Notes under the pieces: generated by a model
Database searches by the model: none
What the model was told of the DNA's origin: nothing
What the model saw: the letters and a program-made list of their open reading frames with translations, nothing else
DNA from: Misgurnus anguillicaudatus
Lineage: Eukaryota > Chordata > Actinopteri > Cypriniformes > Cobitidae
Reading direction: 5' to 3'
Assembly (NCBI RefSeq): GCF_027580225.2
Contig: NC_073341.2
Span: 15,436,501-15,500,500, forward strand
Length of the DNA: 64,000 nt
Part shown: one piece after another, positions 11,501-22,991 of the stretch
How the letters are laid out: each line of letters begins with the position of its first letter
Numbering within the stretch: position 1 is the first letter of the stretch
Translations under genes and position numbers: made by a program

Positions 11501-12110
11501 TCTTCTGAGACATTGCGAAGCTGACAGATAGGCTACAGATAGCCTAGTGATTCGTTCTATGTGGCTGTGAGTGTGCGTGCTTGTGTGTTATGCTTACGCA
11601 GCTTATTCTTGAATCGCATTCACGTTGTCAAAACAAATCTGATTGGCTAATACACACTGAAATAAATTAAATCATTTTAAAATTACTAAATTAATCATTC
11701 TCTCTTCATCACACAGCCCAAACATGATTACATACAAAATGTATTGGAACAGTAACAAACAACAATCAGAGACATTTATAAGCTATCATTTTATGGTCAT
11801 TGCAGTTTTAAATCTTTGCCACCAGGGGGTGCTGCAGCACCTGCAGCACCCCTACTTCCCGCGCCCATGAACGCCAATACGATAACAAATTTATACGTAT
11901 GCAGTGATACGCGTCTCCGTGTGGACAGCCCCTGAGTGATTTCATAAGGTATTTACGCCTGCCGGCTGTGTACGAAGGTTGCTTTGTTCCGCTATTTTGA
12001 ATGGAAGCCAATGGAAGTTCTAGTCTGATTTCCCCCAAAAGTGGGCGTGAACCTGTCCAGAGACATTCTATGACGTTGCGCCGGTTGTGCGTATGCATTC
12101 CTCATCAAGA
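8556..12110. mobile_element. Palindromic element (arms of several hundred bp) interrupted by a 2.7 kb insertion
   Basis: The left arm (about 8570-8915) reappears inverted as 9105-9242 plus 11932-12100. Shared stretches include the GCCGGCAGGCGTAAAT region with the neighbouring CGGAACAAAGCAACG, and CTGCCTGCCATAGAG. The two right-arm pieces become contiguous if 9243-11931 is removed. Without that insertion the element is about 870 bp with a loop of about 190 bp. No coding capacity is seen, so it is a non-autonomous foldback-type DNA element of unknown superfamily. Confidence 0.7.
9243..11931. mobile_element. 2.7 kb element with GTCCACACG-type ends, nested in the palindrome
   Basis: It starts GCTATGTCCACACGAAG and ends CTCCGTGTGGACAGCCC. 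CTGAG lies on both sides (9238-9242 and 11932-11936), a possible 5 bp target duplication. Such ends are common in fish hAT-like elements, but the duplication is not 8 bp, so the superfamily is left open. The interior has no transposase frame. It includes a G-rich tract (9806-9827), a stretch near 10600-10710 resembling an end of a second element (TATTCGGCTTCGGGCACATC), and a CTGCAGCACCTGCAGCACCC motif near 11831. Confidence 0.55.
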
Positions 12111-12340
12111 CTGTCTTATTTCAGAATATAAACAAGTTGACTTTTATTCTTATTTAATCGTAAATTGTTGTAATATGCATATGACTTGCGAACTGTGACG
12201 ATATCATCAAAAAAAAAATAATTATATATATATCTGTGAAAATGTATTTGTGCTCATTCTTTGTACTAAAACATATGTCAATATGCTATGGATACGGATC
12301 AAGAATTCCAAGATGGCACAGCCTTTTTTACCTATATATT

Positions 12341-13061
12341 GGCTGTTTACACTTGGTATTAAGATGTGTTTTCATCGATCGGATCACAAGTGGACGAGAG
12401 AGACACATTACGTTTACACCTGGTATTTAAATCCGTCTCTTTTGTCCACTTTCGACGCTTCTGTGCTGAATACGATGAGGGGGTGGTCTGTGACGGTGGG
12501 CGAGTCTCTCTGCTGTCATTCAAACCCGGGCGGGAGTAATTATGAGTTTATATGAACGCAAACTAATTATGTCGGAGTGCACTGCTTGTTTAGCAAGTAA
12601 ACATGCTGCACAGTGTTTTGTACATGAGTATGTAAGAGCTTTCTTTGAATTTTCAGCGCAATTGATGAAGGATCGCGCAACTTTCACACGCTTTCAAAAC
12701 GAAACTACGGAGATCAGCCGCTTAGTTTTATCAATGAAAGGTTAAAAATAGCGCTGTTCAACAAATGTTCACGCCAGAAGTCAAAAAATACGTAAAACTT
12801 GTATTTAATACCTCAGATTAGATAAATGGGCGGAGAGAAGGCGGTCGTGTGTGGCTGTTCGAACGCATTCAACCACATGTGCGTTCCGCAACTCCAAAGC
12901 AATCCGATCGAAAGTGGTTTCGACCACCTCTGGATGTGGTTGAAAGTGGTCGAAAGTGGACGAGCTCAAAACGTTTTGAACACCGTTTACACCTGGCATT
13001 AACGTCGTCCACTTGTGATCCGATCGACGAAAACACATGTTAATGCCAAGTGTAAACAGCC
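12341..13061. mobile_element. 721 bp inverted-repeat element (GGCTGTTTACACTTGG ends)
   Basis: Near-perfect terminal inverted repeats of about 60 bp: GGCTGTTTACACTTGGTATT at the left and its inverse at the right, both continuing through GATCGGATCACAAGTGGACGA. No flanking duplication is obvious. A 67-codon open frame (12542-12745) occupies the centre. I do not recognise its product, and it lacks transposase motifs. Confidence 0.75.
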
Positions 13062-13561
13062 TGATGACGAGGCAAGATGGCCGCAGCGGTTGTGTTGCTG
13101 TTGAGTACCTCGTGGTCGTGGAGCTCGACTCCCGCGGCGATTTTTTTGTTTATCCTCGGCCAGAGTCCTATTAGTTTATCCAAATGGATACAATGTCACC
13201 GTTCGTCTGGAACACGGAAAGGAATTATATTATCACCGTCGTTGTGTGTCTAGCGGATTGTCGTTGAGACGCTGCGGGGAGAGAAACCCAACACTAGTCA
13301 GAGTGAGTAGTTCCAAAACCCGAAGTGGACTGACGGAGCGGAATTCTACAGCTGAGTGCTAACGTACCCGAATCCATACAAAAGGTGGCGTGGACTTAGG
13401 AAAAACGAGTCGTGACTCGTGAGTACATTAATCCTGTTGCAGAGAGCATTTATTTTTTGCTCACCTATTGACTGTGTGAACTATTATTGCTGCAACGCAT
13501 TGTAAACTGATTTATTACTGTCTCATTTGGTACATTGTGGGCTTCATTTGTGACCAAACAC

Positions 13562-13648
<87 letters not shown>

Positions 13649-14305
13649 GTTCTTGATGTTGATCTGTTTTTTTTGTTTGTTTTTTTCTAACTTCTAATGG
13701 AAAATCAATGTTAAAACCTTTTTGAAAATGTATTGAGTTTAAAGGTTAATGTGTCTTGGATTGAATGGTTGTGTTCTATTTTGGAGTGATTAATACTGGT
13801 GATATTGCATTAGCAAAATCCTTTCTCACAAAGTTAGGGGGTTTTGTGTACGTCTACACAGACACAGAATACACACGATCCTTGTACGTTTTCTCGAACT
13901 AAAATTTAATTTATGACAGTAAACCTGTCTGGCACCCCAGCAAATAATCTAACAAAAAGCGTGGGAAAACGTTACAGAATGTAATACTTAGTTAACTTAA
14001 ACATGCAGTCTGCATATCCACAAAGTATTCAATTAAAATGGTAATGTAAAACTGTAAATTAATTGTGGGCTCCATTGCGAAGCCCTGTGTTGAATTTTTG
14101 CGGAAAACATGAACCATTGCTGACTGAATTATTTGACAAAGGCGTCTTACTGTAGTTTTCTGCTGCCCACCGAAACTTGAAGCAAAACTGAGGGAAAATG
14201 TAACATTATTCATTTAATTCCACAAAAGGCGAGGAAGATATTAAATGTATAAGTTAGCGTTTTAAAATGTTTAAGCTTTCTACATAATGTAAAATTAACA
14301 TTATT
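13062..14305. other. Non-coding stretch with GC-richer start
   Basis: 13062-13420 is GC-richer and has CpGs and an AAGATGGCCGC start, resembling a promoter or first-exon fragment, but no supported frame follows. 13650-14305 is AT-rich without recognisable genes. The paired AAGATGGC motifs at 12310 and 13074 flank the preceding element. Confidence 0.3.
13565..13647. repeat. (GT)n microsatellite
   Basis: About 41 uninterrupted GT units. Ordinary fish dinucleotide repeat, probably length-polymorphic. Confidence 0.95.
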
Positions 14306-14622
14306 ATGGTAACACTTTACAATAAGGTTCATTAGTTAACATTAGTTAGCTACATTAGTTAACATGAACTGATAATGAACTGCACTTATACAGCATTTAT
14401 TAATCTTTGTTAATGTTCATTTTAACAATTACTAATACTTTATTAAAATCTTGTTAACATTAGTTAATGGACTCTAAACTAACATGAACAAACAATTAAA
14501 GCTAAAACTAACATTAACAAAGATGAATAAATACTGTAACAAATGTATTGCTCATGGTTTGTTCAAGTTAGTTAATACATTAACTAATGTTAACTAATGA
14601 ACCTTATTGTAAAGTGTTACCA
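14306..14622. mobile_element. Palindromic MITE (ATGGTAACACTTTAC ends)
   Basis: The left end ATGGTAACACTTTACAATAA is mirrored exactly at the right end, and the arms continue through GGTTCATTAGTTAACATTAGTTA. About 317 bp, able to fold along most of its length, no coding. It is a very abundant fish MITE type, similar in style to the Angel elements described from zebrafish. An ATT-rich simple repeat follows (to about 14660). Confidence 0.8.
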
Positions 14623-15181
14623 TTATTATTATTGTTATTATTATTATTATTATTATTACTTTTGCGACCTATTAACTAAATTGTGTGTTCATGAAGGCCT
14701 GTACTGCAGTTTCCTGCAGACAACATGAAACATTGCTGAGGGAGAACTTTATTCACGACAAAAGGTGAGGAATATTATTAAATAAATATATTGTATATAT
14801 TATATTGTGTATATAGTGAATGTGTTTTTATACACGCATGAGAGTAACTTGGTTGACAAATAAATATGTGACTGTATCCTATGGTGTGACTGTAACAGAA
14901 AAAATGTAGGGAAAAGATTTGCCCTAATTATAAATATAGATATATAATATAGATTATATATCTTTTTTGATATTATTTGTAATTCCAATGAGATTTATTA
15001 TCAGTTTTCGAAATCACTGCACATTTCAAACACACCTAATAAGCCACAAACTCAGACATTGCACATATCTTCCAGTTTTCTTCAAAACATTTTAATATAC
15101 AAGTTTAATGTGTGGATTATTTCAATCTTCAAGCTGTATAAATATATAAAGGTTTTAAGACATATTTGCTGTTTAATGTTG

Positions 15182-15342
15182 CAGGATAAAGATGAAGAGA
15201 CAGGACTTGGGCAGCTTGTGATGGCTGTAATTGTAAAGAATGGATCTTCTAGGAGTGGAAGCCCAAAGGATGCTGGAATTGTTATCGAGGCCTTAAAGGT
15301 GTTCCCAGGGCATGCATTATCCTCATTGGATTGGATCTACAC
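15182..15342 (+). pseudogene. Isolated exon-like fragment
   Basis: An AATGTTGCAG acceptor-like site is followed by an open stretch reading DKDEETGLGQLVMAVIVKN...PKDAGIVIEALKVF. The pattern P-x-D-x-GIVIE-x-x-x-V resembles, from memory, a repeated C-terminal exon of uncharacterised multi-copy fish proteins (SAMD3-like). There is no partner exon or donor nearby, and a MITE begins right after. Probably a stray exon or part of a mobile element. Confidence 0.3.
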
Positions 15343-15556
15343 TGAAAAAAAATGATTCATTGAATTAAAAAACATTTTTTAAGGTAAGTGGTTGCAATCA
15401 ATTTATTTAAGCTACATTTAAACAAAAGTTTTATATTTTATTTTACGTTACTAATCTTTTTTGATTAAATGTAGCTTAAATAAATTGATTGCAAGTGCAA
15501 CCACTTACCTTAAAAAATTTGATTAAATTCAATGAATAATTTTTTTCATTGTGTGC
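15343..15556. mobile_element. Palindromic MITE (CACTGAAAAAAAATGATTCA ends)
   Basis: The left arm with TTTTTTAAGGTAAGTGGTTG and GCAATCAATTTATTTAAGC is mirrored in the right arm. Two further half-copies occur at about 47955-48037 and 48130-48232. Non-coding. Confidence 0.75.
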
Positions 15557-16169
15557 ATTGAATCTCCAGTATCCCAGGCATCTTTTTAGGTGTTTCAGAA
15601 ACTTGAGCTGGATTCTTCAAAGTTTATAAACAGATTACAGTAGTACAGTAAGTCTAAACTGCTGTCTAATGTTCTGGGTGTGAATCAATGTAGCAGAACA
15701 CAAACATGGAACCTTTCGTAGTCGGGAAATGTGGAAGGTTTTCTTTAAAGAATATAAAATACTTTTTGAAGTTTACACACTGTTACAAATACACCATTAA
15801 AATGAGATGCTTTCCCGCTCTTTTGACTGCAATAAAATAAGAATTGATTCATCTTTGTCTGTCATTCTGAAATCAGATATAATACTCATAAATAATAATA
15901 TTAATGGCAATATTTTAAATCATGATGTTAAAAATAAATAGTATAATTGAATAGTTTTTTTCATTGTATAGTGCTAGGTCTTTGTCCTGTAAACCCAATA
16001 TTTTTGTTTAAATTAATTTTTATTTGAAAATTGCAGTTTACCTTTTTGAATTGGTTAGAATGGTTACTATTGAGTAATTGTACCTCAATTTTTATTTGTT
16101 GAATTTAAAGGACAAGTTCATTATTTTACACTTAAAGCCTTTTTTTAAGATTGTTTATGATGAATTGGA
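15557..16169. other. AT-rich non-coding stretch
   Basis: No gene, RNA or repeat that I can identify. Confidence 0.4.
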
Positions 16170-16841
16170 ACGGTTTTGACTGAGGTTTGGACGTGTGATG
16201 CTGGCCCGAGAATTTTCGGGGTGTTTGTTGCATCGCCTCCCACCTCTGCAGCGGGTGCATGGGTGCACTGGAGCAATCCTTTCTGGAATGCATTGAACTT
16301 TCGTTTACAAAGACGTGAAACTCACCGAGTGGTCAGGGGTGTTGACTGATATGCTCACACAAAAATTGCTTCAAAAGATGCTTTCCAACAGGTGTTTTAG
16401 CATTCGTTGTAAACTTGTGGACCTATTTTTCCAAACGCCTCACACCCGTATATTCTTCCGTTGAGAGCTTGAATAATAGACACTCCAGCCCAGTTGGTGG
16501 CGATAATCCACCTTTGCCAATTGCAGGAATACAAACGACGTTCCCGGCCGATGAGTAATACCGTACCTCACAGCACATCTAATACAAGTCAATGAAGTAG
16601 GACAAAAACTACGATAAAACCTGTTGGAAAGCATCCTTTGCAGCGATTTTTGTATCAGCATATCAGTGAACACCCCTGACCACTTGATGAGTTTCACGTC
16701 TTTGTAAACGAAAGTTTAATGCATTTTAGGAAGGATTGTTCCAGTGCACCTATGCGGCCATTGAAGAGCTGGAAGGTGAAGGAACAAACACACGAAAATT
16801 CTCGGGCCAGCATCATATGTCCAAATTTCAGTCAAAACCGT
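16170..16841. mobile_element. 672 bp foldback element with about 245 bp arms
   Basis: The left arm (16170-16410: ACGGTTTTGACTGAGGTTTG, CTGGCCCGAGAATTTTCG, GTTTACAAAGACGTGAAAC) is found inverted at 16600-16841, ending GTCAAAACCGT. The arms are about 80-85% alike by eye, so it is old. The 85-codon minus frame in the loop side is not a recognisable gene. Confidence 0.75.
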
Positions 16842-17257
16842 AATGTAATTAATGATATTGCTTGTAATCTGTTGCCACAATTTTATTGAGTAGATATGGA
16901 ATATTATTTTTACAGTGTAGGTTTCGCAGACAGTAGGTTATTCCGGGACTAGGCCTTATTTATATTTGGTAATTTAAGAAGTTTTTACAAAGATACCTTA
17001 CAAAAACACTACAGGTGTGCATCTTAAGAGAAAACAATGTCACTGGTAAATGTTCAAATTAAACAGGACCAGCAGCATAAACATGCATTTCAGTCTAAGA
17101 CTATACTGTAAGTGTTGTGTATGTAGTAGAAACAAAGCAGTCACAGCCCATGTTATCTATGGCTGCGTCCGAAAACTCTAAAGGAGGCAGCTTTCCAAGG
17201 CAGGAAGGCATCAAGGCATGTCCTTATTCAATGTTAGGTTTACTTCCTTTACTCAAC
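16842..17257. other. Non-coding, with a GCTGCGTCCGAAAAC element fragment
   Basis: 17162-17250 resembles one end of a DNA element that also occurs at 57230-57360 (GTCCGAAAAC, GGCAGGAAGGCAT). No gene seen. Confidence 0.4.
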
Positions 17258-17356
17258 GGCTGAATCCCAAACCGCCTACTTCCATACTATATAGTATGTA
17301 AAAAGTGCTATTTTGCGTACTATATAGTATGGAGGTGGGCGGTTTGGGATTCAGCC
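17258..17356. mobile_element. 99 bp near-perfect palindrome MITE
   Basis: Starts GGCTGAATCCCAAACCGCC and ends in its inverse, with two differences in about 38 bp. Each arm also contains the self-complementary ACTATATAGT. AAC lies on both sides (17255-17257, 17357-17359), compatible with a 3 bp target duplication of the PIF/Harbinger kind. Confidence 0.7.
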
Positions 17357-17849
17357 AACTTCTTCACACACGGTTCTCTTCATTTCCTCCATACATACGT
17401 ATTCTGTTGAATAACATGGGTGCATAGCGCCACTAACTGGGCAGGAGGTGTATTGCACTATACCATATATTTCTCTCTTGTAAGAAATAAAACTCTGTAC
17501 TGTAGCACCAGAATGTCAGTACTTCATGAACAATATATGTAAACTGAAACAACAAAAATTAAAAAAAATTATAATCTCACATGTAATCACATGGCAAGTA
17601 AGTATGTAACAAAATCTGTAGAAATGTAAGTCATAATATCACTAATGACCTAAACGTGGAAGAACAGAATCCATAGGTATGTAAAATCTAGACTAGCATG
17701 TACACAGAAAGTCTAATCATTAAGTCACAATTCAATCTTACAACAAAATAGACTACTAAGTGAACTGTAGATACAATCTTCAGGGAACAGAGACAAAATA
17801 AACATGCTCACATCGCTTTTTCTGTTTTGTTCTTTTTTTTAAATCACAT
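17357..17849. other. AT-rich stretch, possible 3' end of the gypsy remnant
   Basis: Lies downstream (minus sense) of the gypsy pol end. It could contain the 3' non-coding part or an LTR remnant, but no matching second LTR is in the window, so I cannot delimit it. Confidence 0.3.
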
Positions 17850-19795
17850 AGTCTCTGGCATGTCGCATCCTTGGGACTCTTGGAGAGAGGGGAAGGGATT
17901 GTACAATTTCAGGTGGTTCAGAGATGCTTGGCAGCAAACAAGCATCATCAGGCTGTGATGTAGAAACACTTGAATTGGTGGGGGGTGTAGGTGCAAGGTG
18001 GATGGCATTCCACACTTTTCCATCGGATAACAGGTAAGTGGCAAGACTTTTCTAGACTACCACTTTAAAAGGTTGGGTGAACGTAGAACATCCTTTCACA
18101 ATTAATCCAGGCTTGCTGACACGTACAGAAGATCTAACTTGGAAAGTGGATGGTTTTGCCCTACGTCCTTGTCTGTATACCGTTTTGTTTTCTGTTGCTT
18201 CATCTGGATGTTTTGTTTAAGTTTGTATGCTCTGTAAGAGGCAATGTGGAGTGGAGACCTCTGATATGCAGCTTTGTATTGAGTGGTCTACCATGCAGCA
18301 GCTCGGCAGGAGACACTGAGGTCATGGCATGGGGAGTGGCTCTGTATGTGTGTAAAAACTCAGTGACAAAGGCTTTCAAAGGTTTAATTTCGATGTTGGC
18401 AGTCTGTAAGCAGTCCTTAAATACTCTGTTAAAGCCTTCTATTTCCCCATTTCTTGTGCGTAATACACAGAGCTGCGGCAAAGCCTGATATCTTTGTCAG
18501 CAAAGAAGGATTCAAACTGAGCTGAAACAAACTGAGGGCAATTGTCAGTGACCAGTTCGAGTGGATTTCCTTCTCTACTAAACACAGTGGCAAGAAAGTT
18601 TATAACAGTCATAGAGGTAATACCTGAGCTGAAGGCAATCTCAGGCCATCAGTTATAGTAGTCAATGAGAGTTATTGCAAAACGGCAGTCAGGAGGTGCA
18701 GTTTGAATAGGTCCCACGATATCCACAGCTACCTTTTCCCAGGCTGCAGTTGGAGTAGGCACAGGTTGTAGCAGGGGAGCACGGGTGATGGCAGTTTTGT
18801 CTTGCTGCAGGCAGGTAGAGCATGACTTAATGGCAGACTCAACCTGTTAATCTATGCCAAGCCACCAATACAAGTCTCATAGTCTTTGTTTTGTGTGAAC
18901 AATCCCTTGGTGTGTGTCATGAGCTAACTGAATGAGCTTTGATTGCAGAGCTTGTGGTACAATCACAGCGATGAGTGCCGAGAATTATGTAACGTTCCTG
19001 CACAGCCAGTTCATTCTGTATACGAAAGTAAGGTGTGATGACAGGGTCTAGGTTTTTTTGCACTCCCAGTCCATCTTTTAGAAATGTAGAATCTCATCTT
19101 CTGTAGCACAGGGCATGCATCACAGGCTCTTGAGAGCTCTTCAGCAGTGACAGCTGCAAAGTCAGCTGACTCAACAGCCACAATTTCCAGCTCAGGATCT
19201 TGATGTTCTTCTGTAATGGGAAGAGGCAGACATTACAAGCAATTGGCTGTAACATTCTCTTGCCCTGGTTTGTATTCAATGTTATAGTTAAAACACAACA
19301 GGCTAGCAGCAGACCATCGGACTATTCTCATGCCTGCACGTCCAGGGCCTTTGGTAAGGTAGTCAGTGGGCCGTGGTCCGTTATTAAAGTAAAGTGACAA
19401 CCCCACAAGTAAGTGTGCCACTTTTCAGTTGCCCAGACACGTGCTAAAGCCTCTTTTTCAATTGTAGAGTATGTGAGTTCGCACTCGGTTAGTGCTCTAG
19501 AAGCGAATGCAACTGTCTGGCCCTGGATCTGTGTCAGCACAGCGCCAATGCCGTAATCTGACACTTCAGTGGTGACGACTGCTGGAAAGGAAGGGTTGAA
19601 CAAGGCAAGAGCAGGGCTTGTAGCTATTATGTCTTTAAGTTTTCCTGAGCCTCCTCAGTCCAATGTAAACCAGTAGACTTTCGAAGTAGAGCACGAAGAG
19701 GTTCTACAATTGAGGCGTAAGTGGGAATGAACTTTGAATTTCACGCAGTCAGGCCAAGAAAAGAAGTAGTGACTGAGCGTCGTGAGGAGGTTTTT
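17850..19795 (-). mobile_element. Ty3/gypsy-type pol remnant
   Basis: Minus-strand pol fragment in several broken frames. In order: RT thumb/connection (GLTA...FIPTYASIVEPLRALL, about 19770-19620), RNase H (19603-19328, with FASRALTECELTYSTIEKEAL and TDHGPL), an H2C2-type linker, the integrase core (about 18745-18500, with VDIVGPI and TDNCPQF), its third acidic region (NGEIEGFNRV, 18445-18420), and the C-terminal part with KVRSSVRVSKPG and LLSDGKVWNA. The RT palm, protease, gag and LTRs are missing or unrecognised. Multiple stops and shifts make it inactive. Confidence 0.8.
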
Positions 19796-20540
19796 ATTAA
19801 GCTTTATTAAGCTTCGCTTAGTCAGAGCCATTTAAGCTTAGCTGGTGGCTGATGTATTCCTGTGTGCGGACATTAGTCAAGCTCTTTTACAGGGTTCGTG
19901 CGTGAAGTCAAGACCGATGTAAAAACATTGTGCTTGACACTTTGGTTTGGCTTGCATTTTAGACTTGTAAGACTCCTAAAACAGAAAAATGTGACACTGT
20001 TGATGGGCACTAAATACATGTTATAGATGTTATAAATGTAAAACAAATAAGCATTACACTACCAAACCAGTAACACATTGTTAATACATTTTAACCGGTT
20101 ACCCTACTTTTGAAAAAAAAATAAATGTCTTAACCAAACTCAGAAAGAGCTCATGAAAACCTTGCACGTTTGGTCTCATTTAAAGCACTTGTAAAGTTCA
20201 AATGAATTGATTCCACGATGACAAAAAGTGTGTTATTTCTTATTTAAATGTTTTCAAATGTTCTTAATCATGACATGAGAATTTATTTAGAGAAAAAAAC
20301 AAAATGATAGTATTTGTTTATTCACCTCTTTTAAGCATCAATTCAGTGTATTGTCTCTGTTTTTTGTGGCTCTGCCCCATTCAAGTTTCAGCGTCCTGGC
20401 ACACATTGACCTAAAGCCAGGTTATGGTCCTCTAATTATTATTCTTTTGTCTTTATAAAAAAAACTGAAAGAGTTTCTATTCAGTGTTTTAATCCCCAAT
20501 TTCTTTGGTCAAATGTCTCACTTCACCTTCTTTGACTTTT
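19796..20540. repeat. Non-coding stretch with a dispersed repeat
   Basis: 20255-20425 (GACATGAGAATTTATTTAGA to AAAGCCAGGTT) is about 85-90% identical by eye to 52605-52765. The rest shows no gene. Confidence 0.6.
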
Positions 20541-21373
20541 GCCCTGTCCCAAATGTGAACTTTCCGTCTCGTGGCCTTAAATTGCGCGTGCTCGCTTAGT
20601 CTATGAGTCCGTAGGGTATCCCATCTATCATTTTTACGCTTTGAAGTGTGCTCATCAGCGCCTTCTTTGCCCCCTTGATGCAGTCTTCAGCGAAGCCTGC
20701 ACTGCATCAGGCTTCGCGCACTTTACCAAACCAGAAGTCCTTGTGAAAGAGCCAGATCCAACAACGGACCAATCCAACAACGGAAGGGAGGAGTTTACAC
20801 TGACGGGCAACTTTTCTTTGTAAGGAATGCTCAGAAACACTGGGATCCATTTTGCGGTGTTTATTAAAACAAACCAATCAGGCAAACAAACCCAAGACGT
20901 GAGGCAGAAGAGTAGTCAGAGTTCAGGCAGGCAGATCAAAACACAGATAGGCAGTCCAATCCAGGAAAACAAAACAAAGGGCAGATAAAAGGAATAAACA
21001 GGCAGATGATCACAACAACAGGCAGTCAGAAAAACACTCAGAAAACGCTCGGTATGCAGGTAAAACTGGCAATACTTCGCGCTAGCACTAGGCTAGCTTG
21101 AATCTTAAATAAGGCCAAACAGGAAACAAGCAGAGAAGCAGAGGGCGGCGCCAAGTCAGTACTCCGGCGAGGGCTCCCTCTGGCGGTGTGGCGGTATGGA
21201 CGTTACACTCCTGCTATTTCCGGCGTGACGCTCGAGTCTGTCCCAACATACGACCCCGATGCACCCACGTGGACTCCCATCAAGGCTCCATATAAGTCTG
21301 CACTACATGATGTCATCAAAGTGTGGACTCTGAGGAGGACCACAGGTCTGGAGTGTGCCATTTGGGACAGGGT
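20541..21373. mobile_element. DNA element with CCCTGTCCCAAATG inverted ends
   Basis: CCCTGTCCCAAATG (20542-20555) is mirrored by CATTTGGGACAGGG (21359-21372). The middle (about 20830-21205) is a GCAGGCAG-rich segment that looks like a second insertion. No coding frame with recognisable domains. Confidence 0.5.
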
Positions 21374-21395
21374 CCTAGTGTCAAAAACATTTCAA

Positions 21396-21895
21396 TGAGC
21401 TTTACATTAACATTTAGTCATTTAGCAGACACTTTTGTCCAAAGCGACTTACAAATGAGGTAAACAATAGAAGCAATTATAGCAACACAAGAACAGCAAT
21501 ACATAAGTGTACTGGAAATAGTCCCATCAAGTCCCACACAGTATACATAGACGATGATTGGTTAGTATTTTTTTTAAGAAATGTACAGATAAAGAGAAAG
21601 GGAAAAATAGAGAAAGATAGTAAGTTCTTTATTAGCAAGTGAGGTAATGGCGGAAGAGATGGGTTTTTTTTGCAAGCTGCTATAGGAAGCCAGTGTAACT
21701 TGACAGAGAAAGAAGTGACGTGCGCCCTCTTTGGCTCATTGAAGACCACTCTTGTCGCTGCGTTCTGAATCATCTGTAGGGGTTTGGTCGTGCAGGCTGG
21801 AAGCCCAGCCAGTAGCGCATTGCAGTAGTCCAGCCTGGACAGGACAGTAGCTTGGACTAGGACCTGCATTACCATTGAGTTATTCCTAAAACCTA
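21396..21895 (-). mobile_element. 5'-truncated L2-type LINE tail
   Basis: The minus strand reads the end of an RT: VLVQATVLSRLDYCNALLAG and KPLQMIQNAATRVVFNEPKR, then HWLPIA, followed by frame loss. The 3' tail in plus sense is the familiar ACATTTAGTCATTTAGCAGA block with adjoining ACATT units. Inactive fragment. Confidence 0.8.
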
Positions 21896-22224
21896 AACTG
21901 TAACATTTGCTGAAGTTATGCAGCTGTTTGCCAGTAACTTACTGTTGATTTAAAGTTATTTACTAGCAACAGTTTGTTCAAAGCTAAATGCACCTTAAAC
22001 AAGTCTTTGTCTTTACTGAATAAAACTATCAACTTAACCAAGTTGTTAATTGTTATGTAATTGTACTGTGTGTGGGCAGTCAAAGTGAGATTTAAGATTA
22101 AAAAATCTGTAAAAAAAAAGCAGTTCCACATAACTGTATATACATTGTTCATATCTTTATGTACATTACTTTAACAATACATAAACAGAACAAAATAAAT
22201 CCCTGAAAATTGACTCTGTCTATA
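21896..22224. repeat. Diverged copy of the adjacent MITE
   Basis: GCCAGTAACTTACTG...ATTTACTAGCAACAGTTTGTTCA at 21930-21980 parallels 22283-22340. The remainder is AT-rich and non-coding. Confidence 0.55.
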
Positions 22225-22430
22225 CACTGTAAAGAATTTCTGTAGAAATTACAGTATTACTGGGTATTACTAGCAAATAGCTGCCAGTATCTTACTGTAG
22301 ATTTTACATTTATGTTATTTACTGGCAACAGTTTGTTCAAAGTTAAATGAACATGAAACATTTTCAGTCTTTATCTTCTACAGTAACTTACTGGCAACCA
22401 GCTGCATAATTACAGCAAATTTTTACAGTG
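22225..22430. mobile_element. 206 bp MITE (CACTGTAAAGAATTTCTG ends)
   Basis: The left end CACTGTAAAGAATTTCTGTA is mirrored by the right end (TTTACAGTG preceded by TACAGCAAATT). Interior repeats of TTACTGGCAA. Common fish MITE type, non-coding. Confidence 0.7.
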
Positions 22431-22987
22431 TTATTATTTCCAGTCCTGGACGAGCCTGTGGTCTCCCTTCACCTGTTCACCAGCTCCGTGTACCACCAAC
22501 CAAAAGTCCTTGCTTGTTTGCACATTTTATCAATGGGCTACAGTTATTAGAAGTTATTGTTTTGTTTATAACTCCTGAATATAACATTTTTTGCAGGGCT
22601 CGCAAAATCGCTAGCCTGACGTCCCGGGGCTATTGTTAATTCGAGCTACCACCAAAATCAATGTATCTCTGCCCTGCCCGTCGGGCTATCTTAGGGAGGA
22701 AAAAATATTTGGATGGTTTTTCATTCTCTCAGATTTAGTTAGGAAATGATATTGTATGTAATTTGTGCGTCGTCTTGTCAGTGATTTATTGTCCTCACGT
22801 AACAAGTGAAACTGTCAGGAAATGAAGTGACACATAATTAAACCCATCATTCTTTAGTGTGCACGTCTGATATGCGCGCTCATCTGCACGCGCTTCTCCC
22901 CGCTCTTCATGAGTACCTGCTTGCTATTGTGCTCAGCAAAAAGCATGAACTCAAGTCATTTAAAAAATAAAGTACACTGTAAAAAAA
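22431..22987. other. No gene recognised
   Basis: Mixed non-coding DNA. A CACTGTAAAAAAATTT motif at 22976 looks like a MITE end and marks where the truncated copia element begins. Confidence 0.35.
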
Positions 22988-22991
22988 TTTA

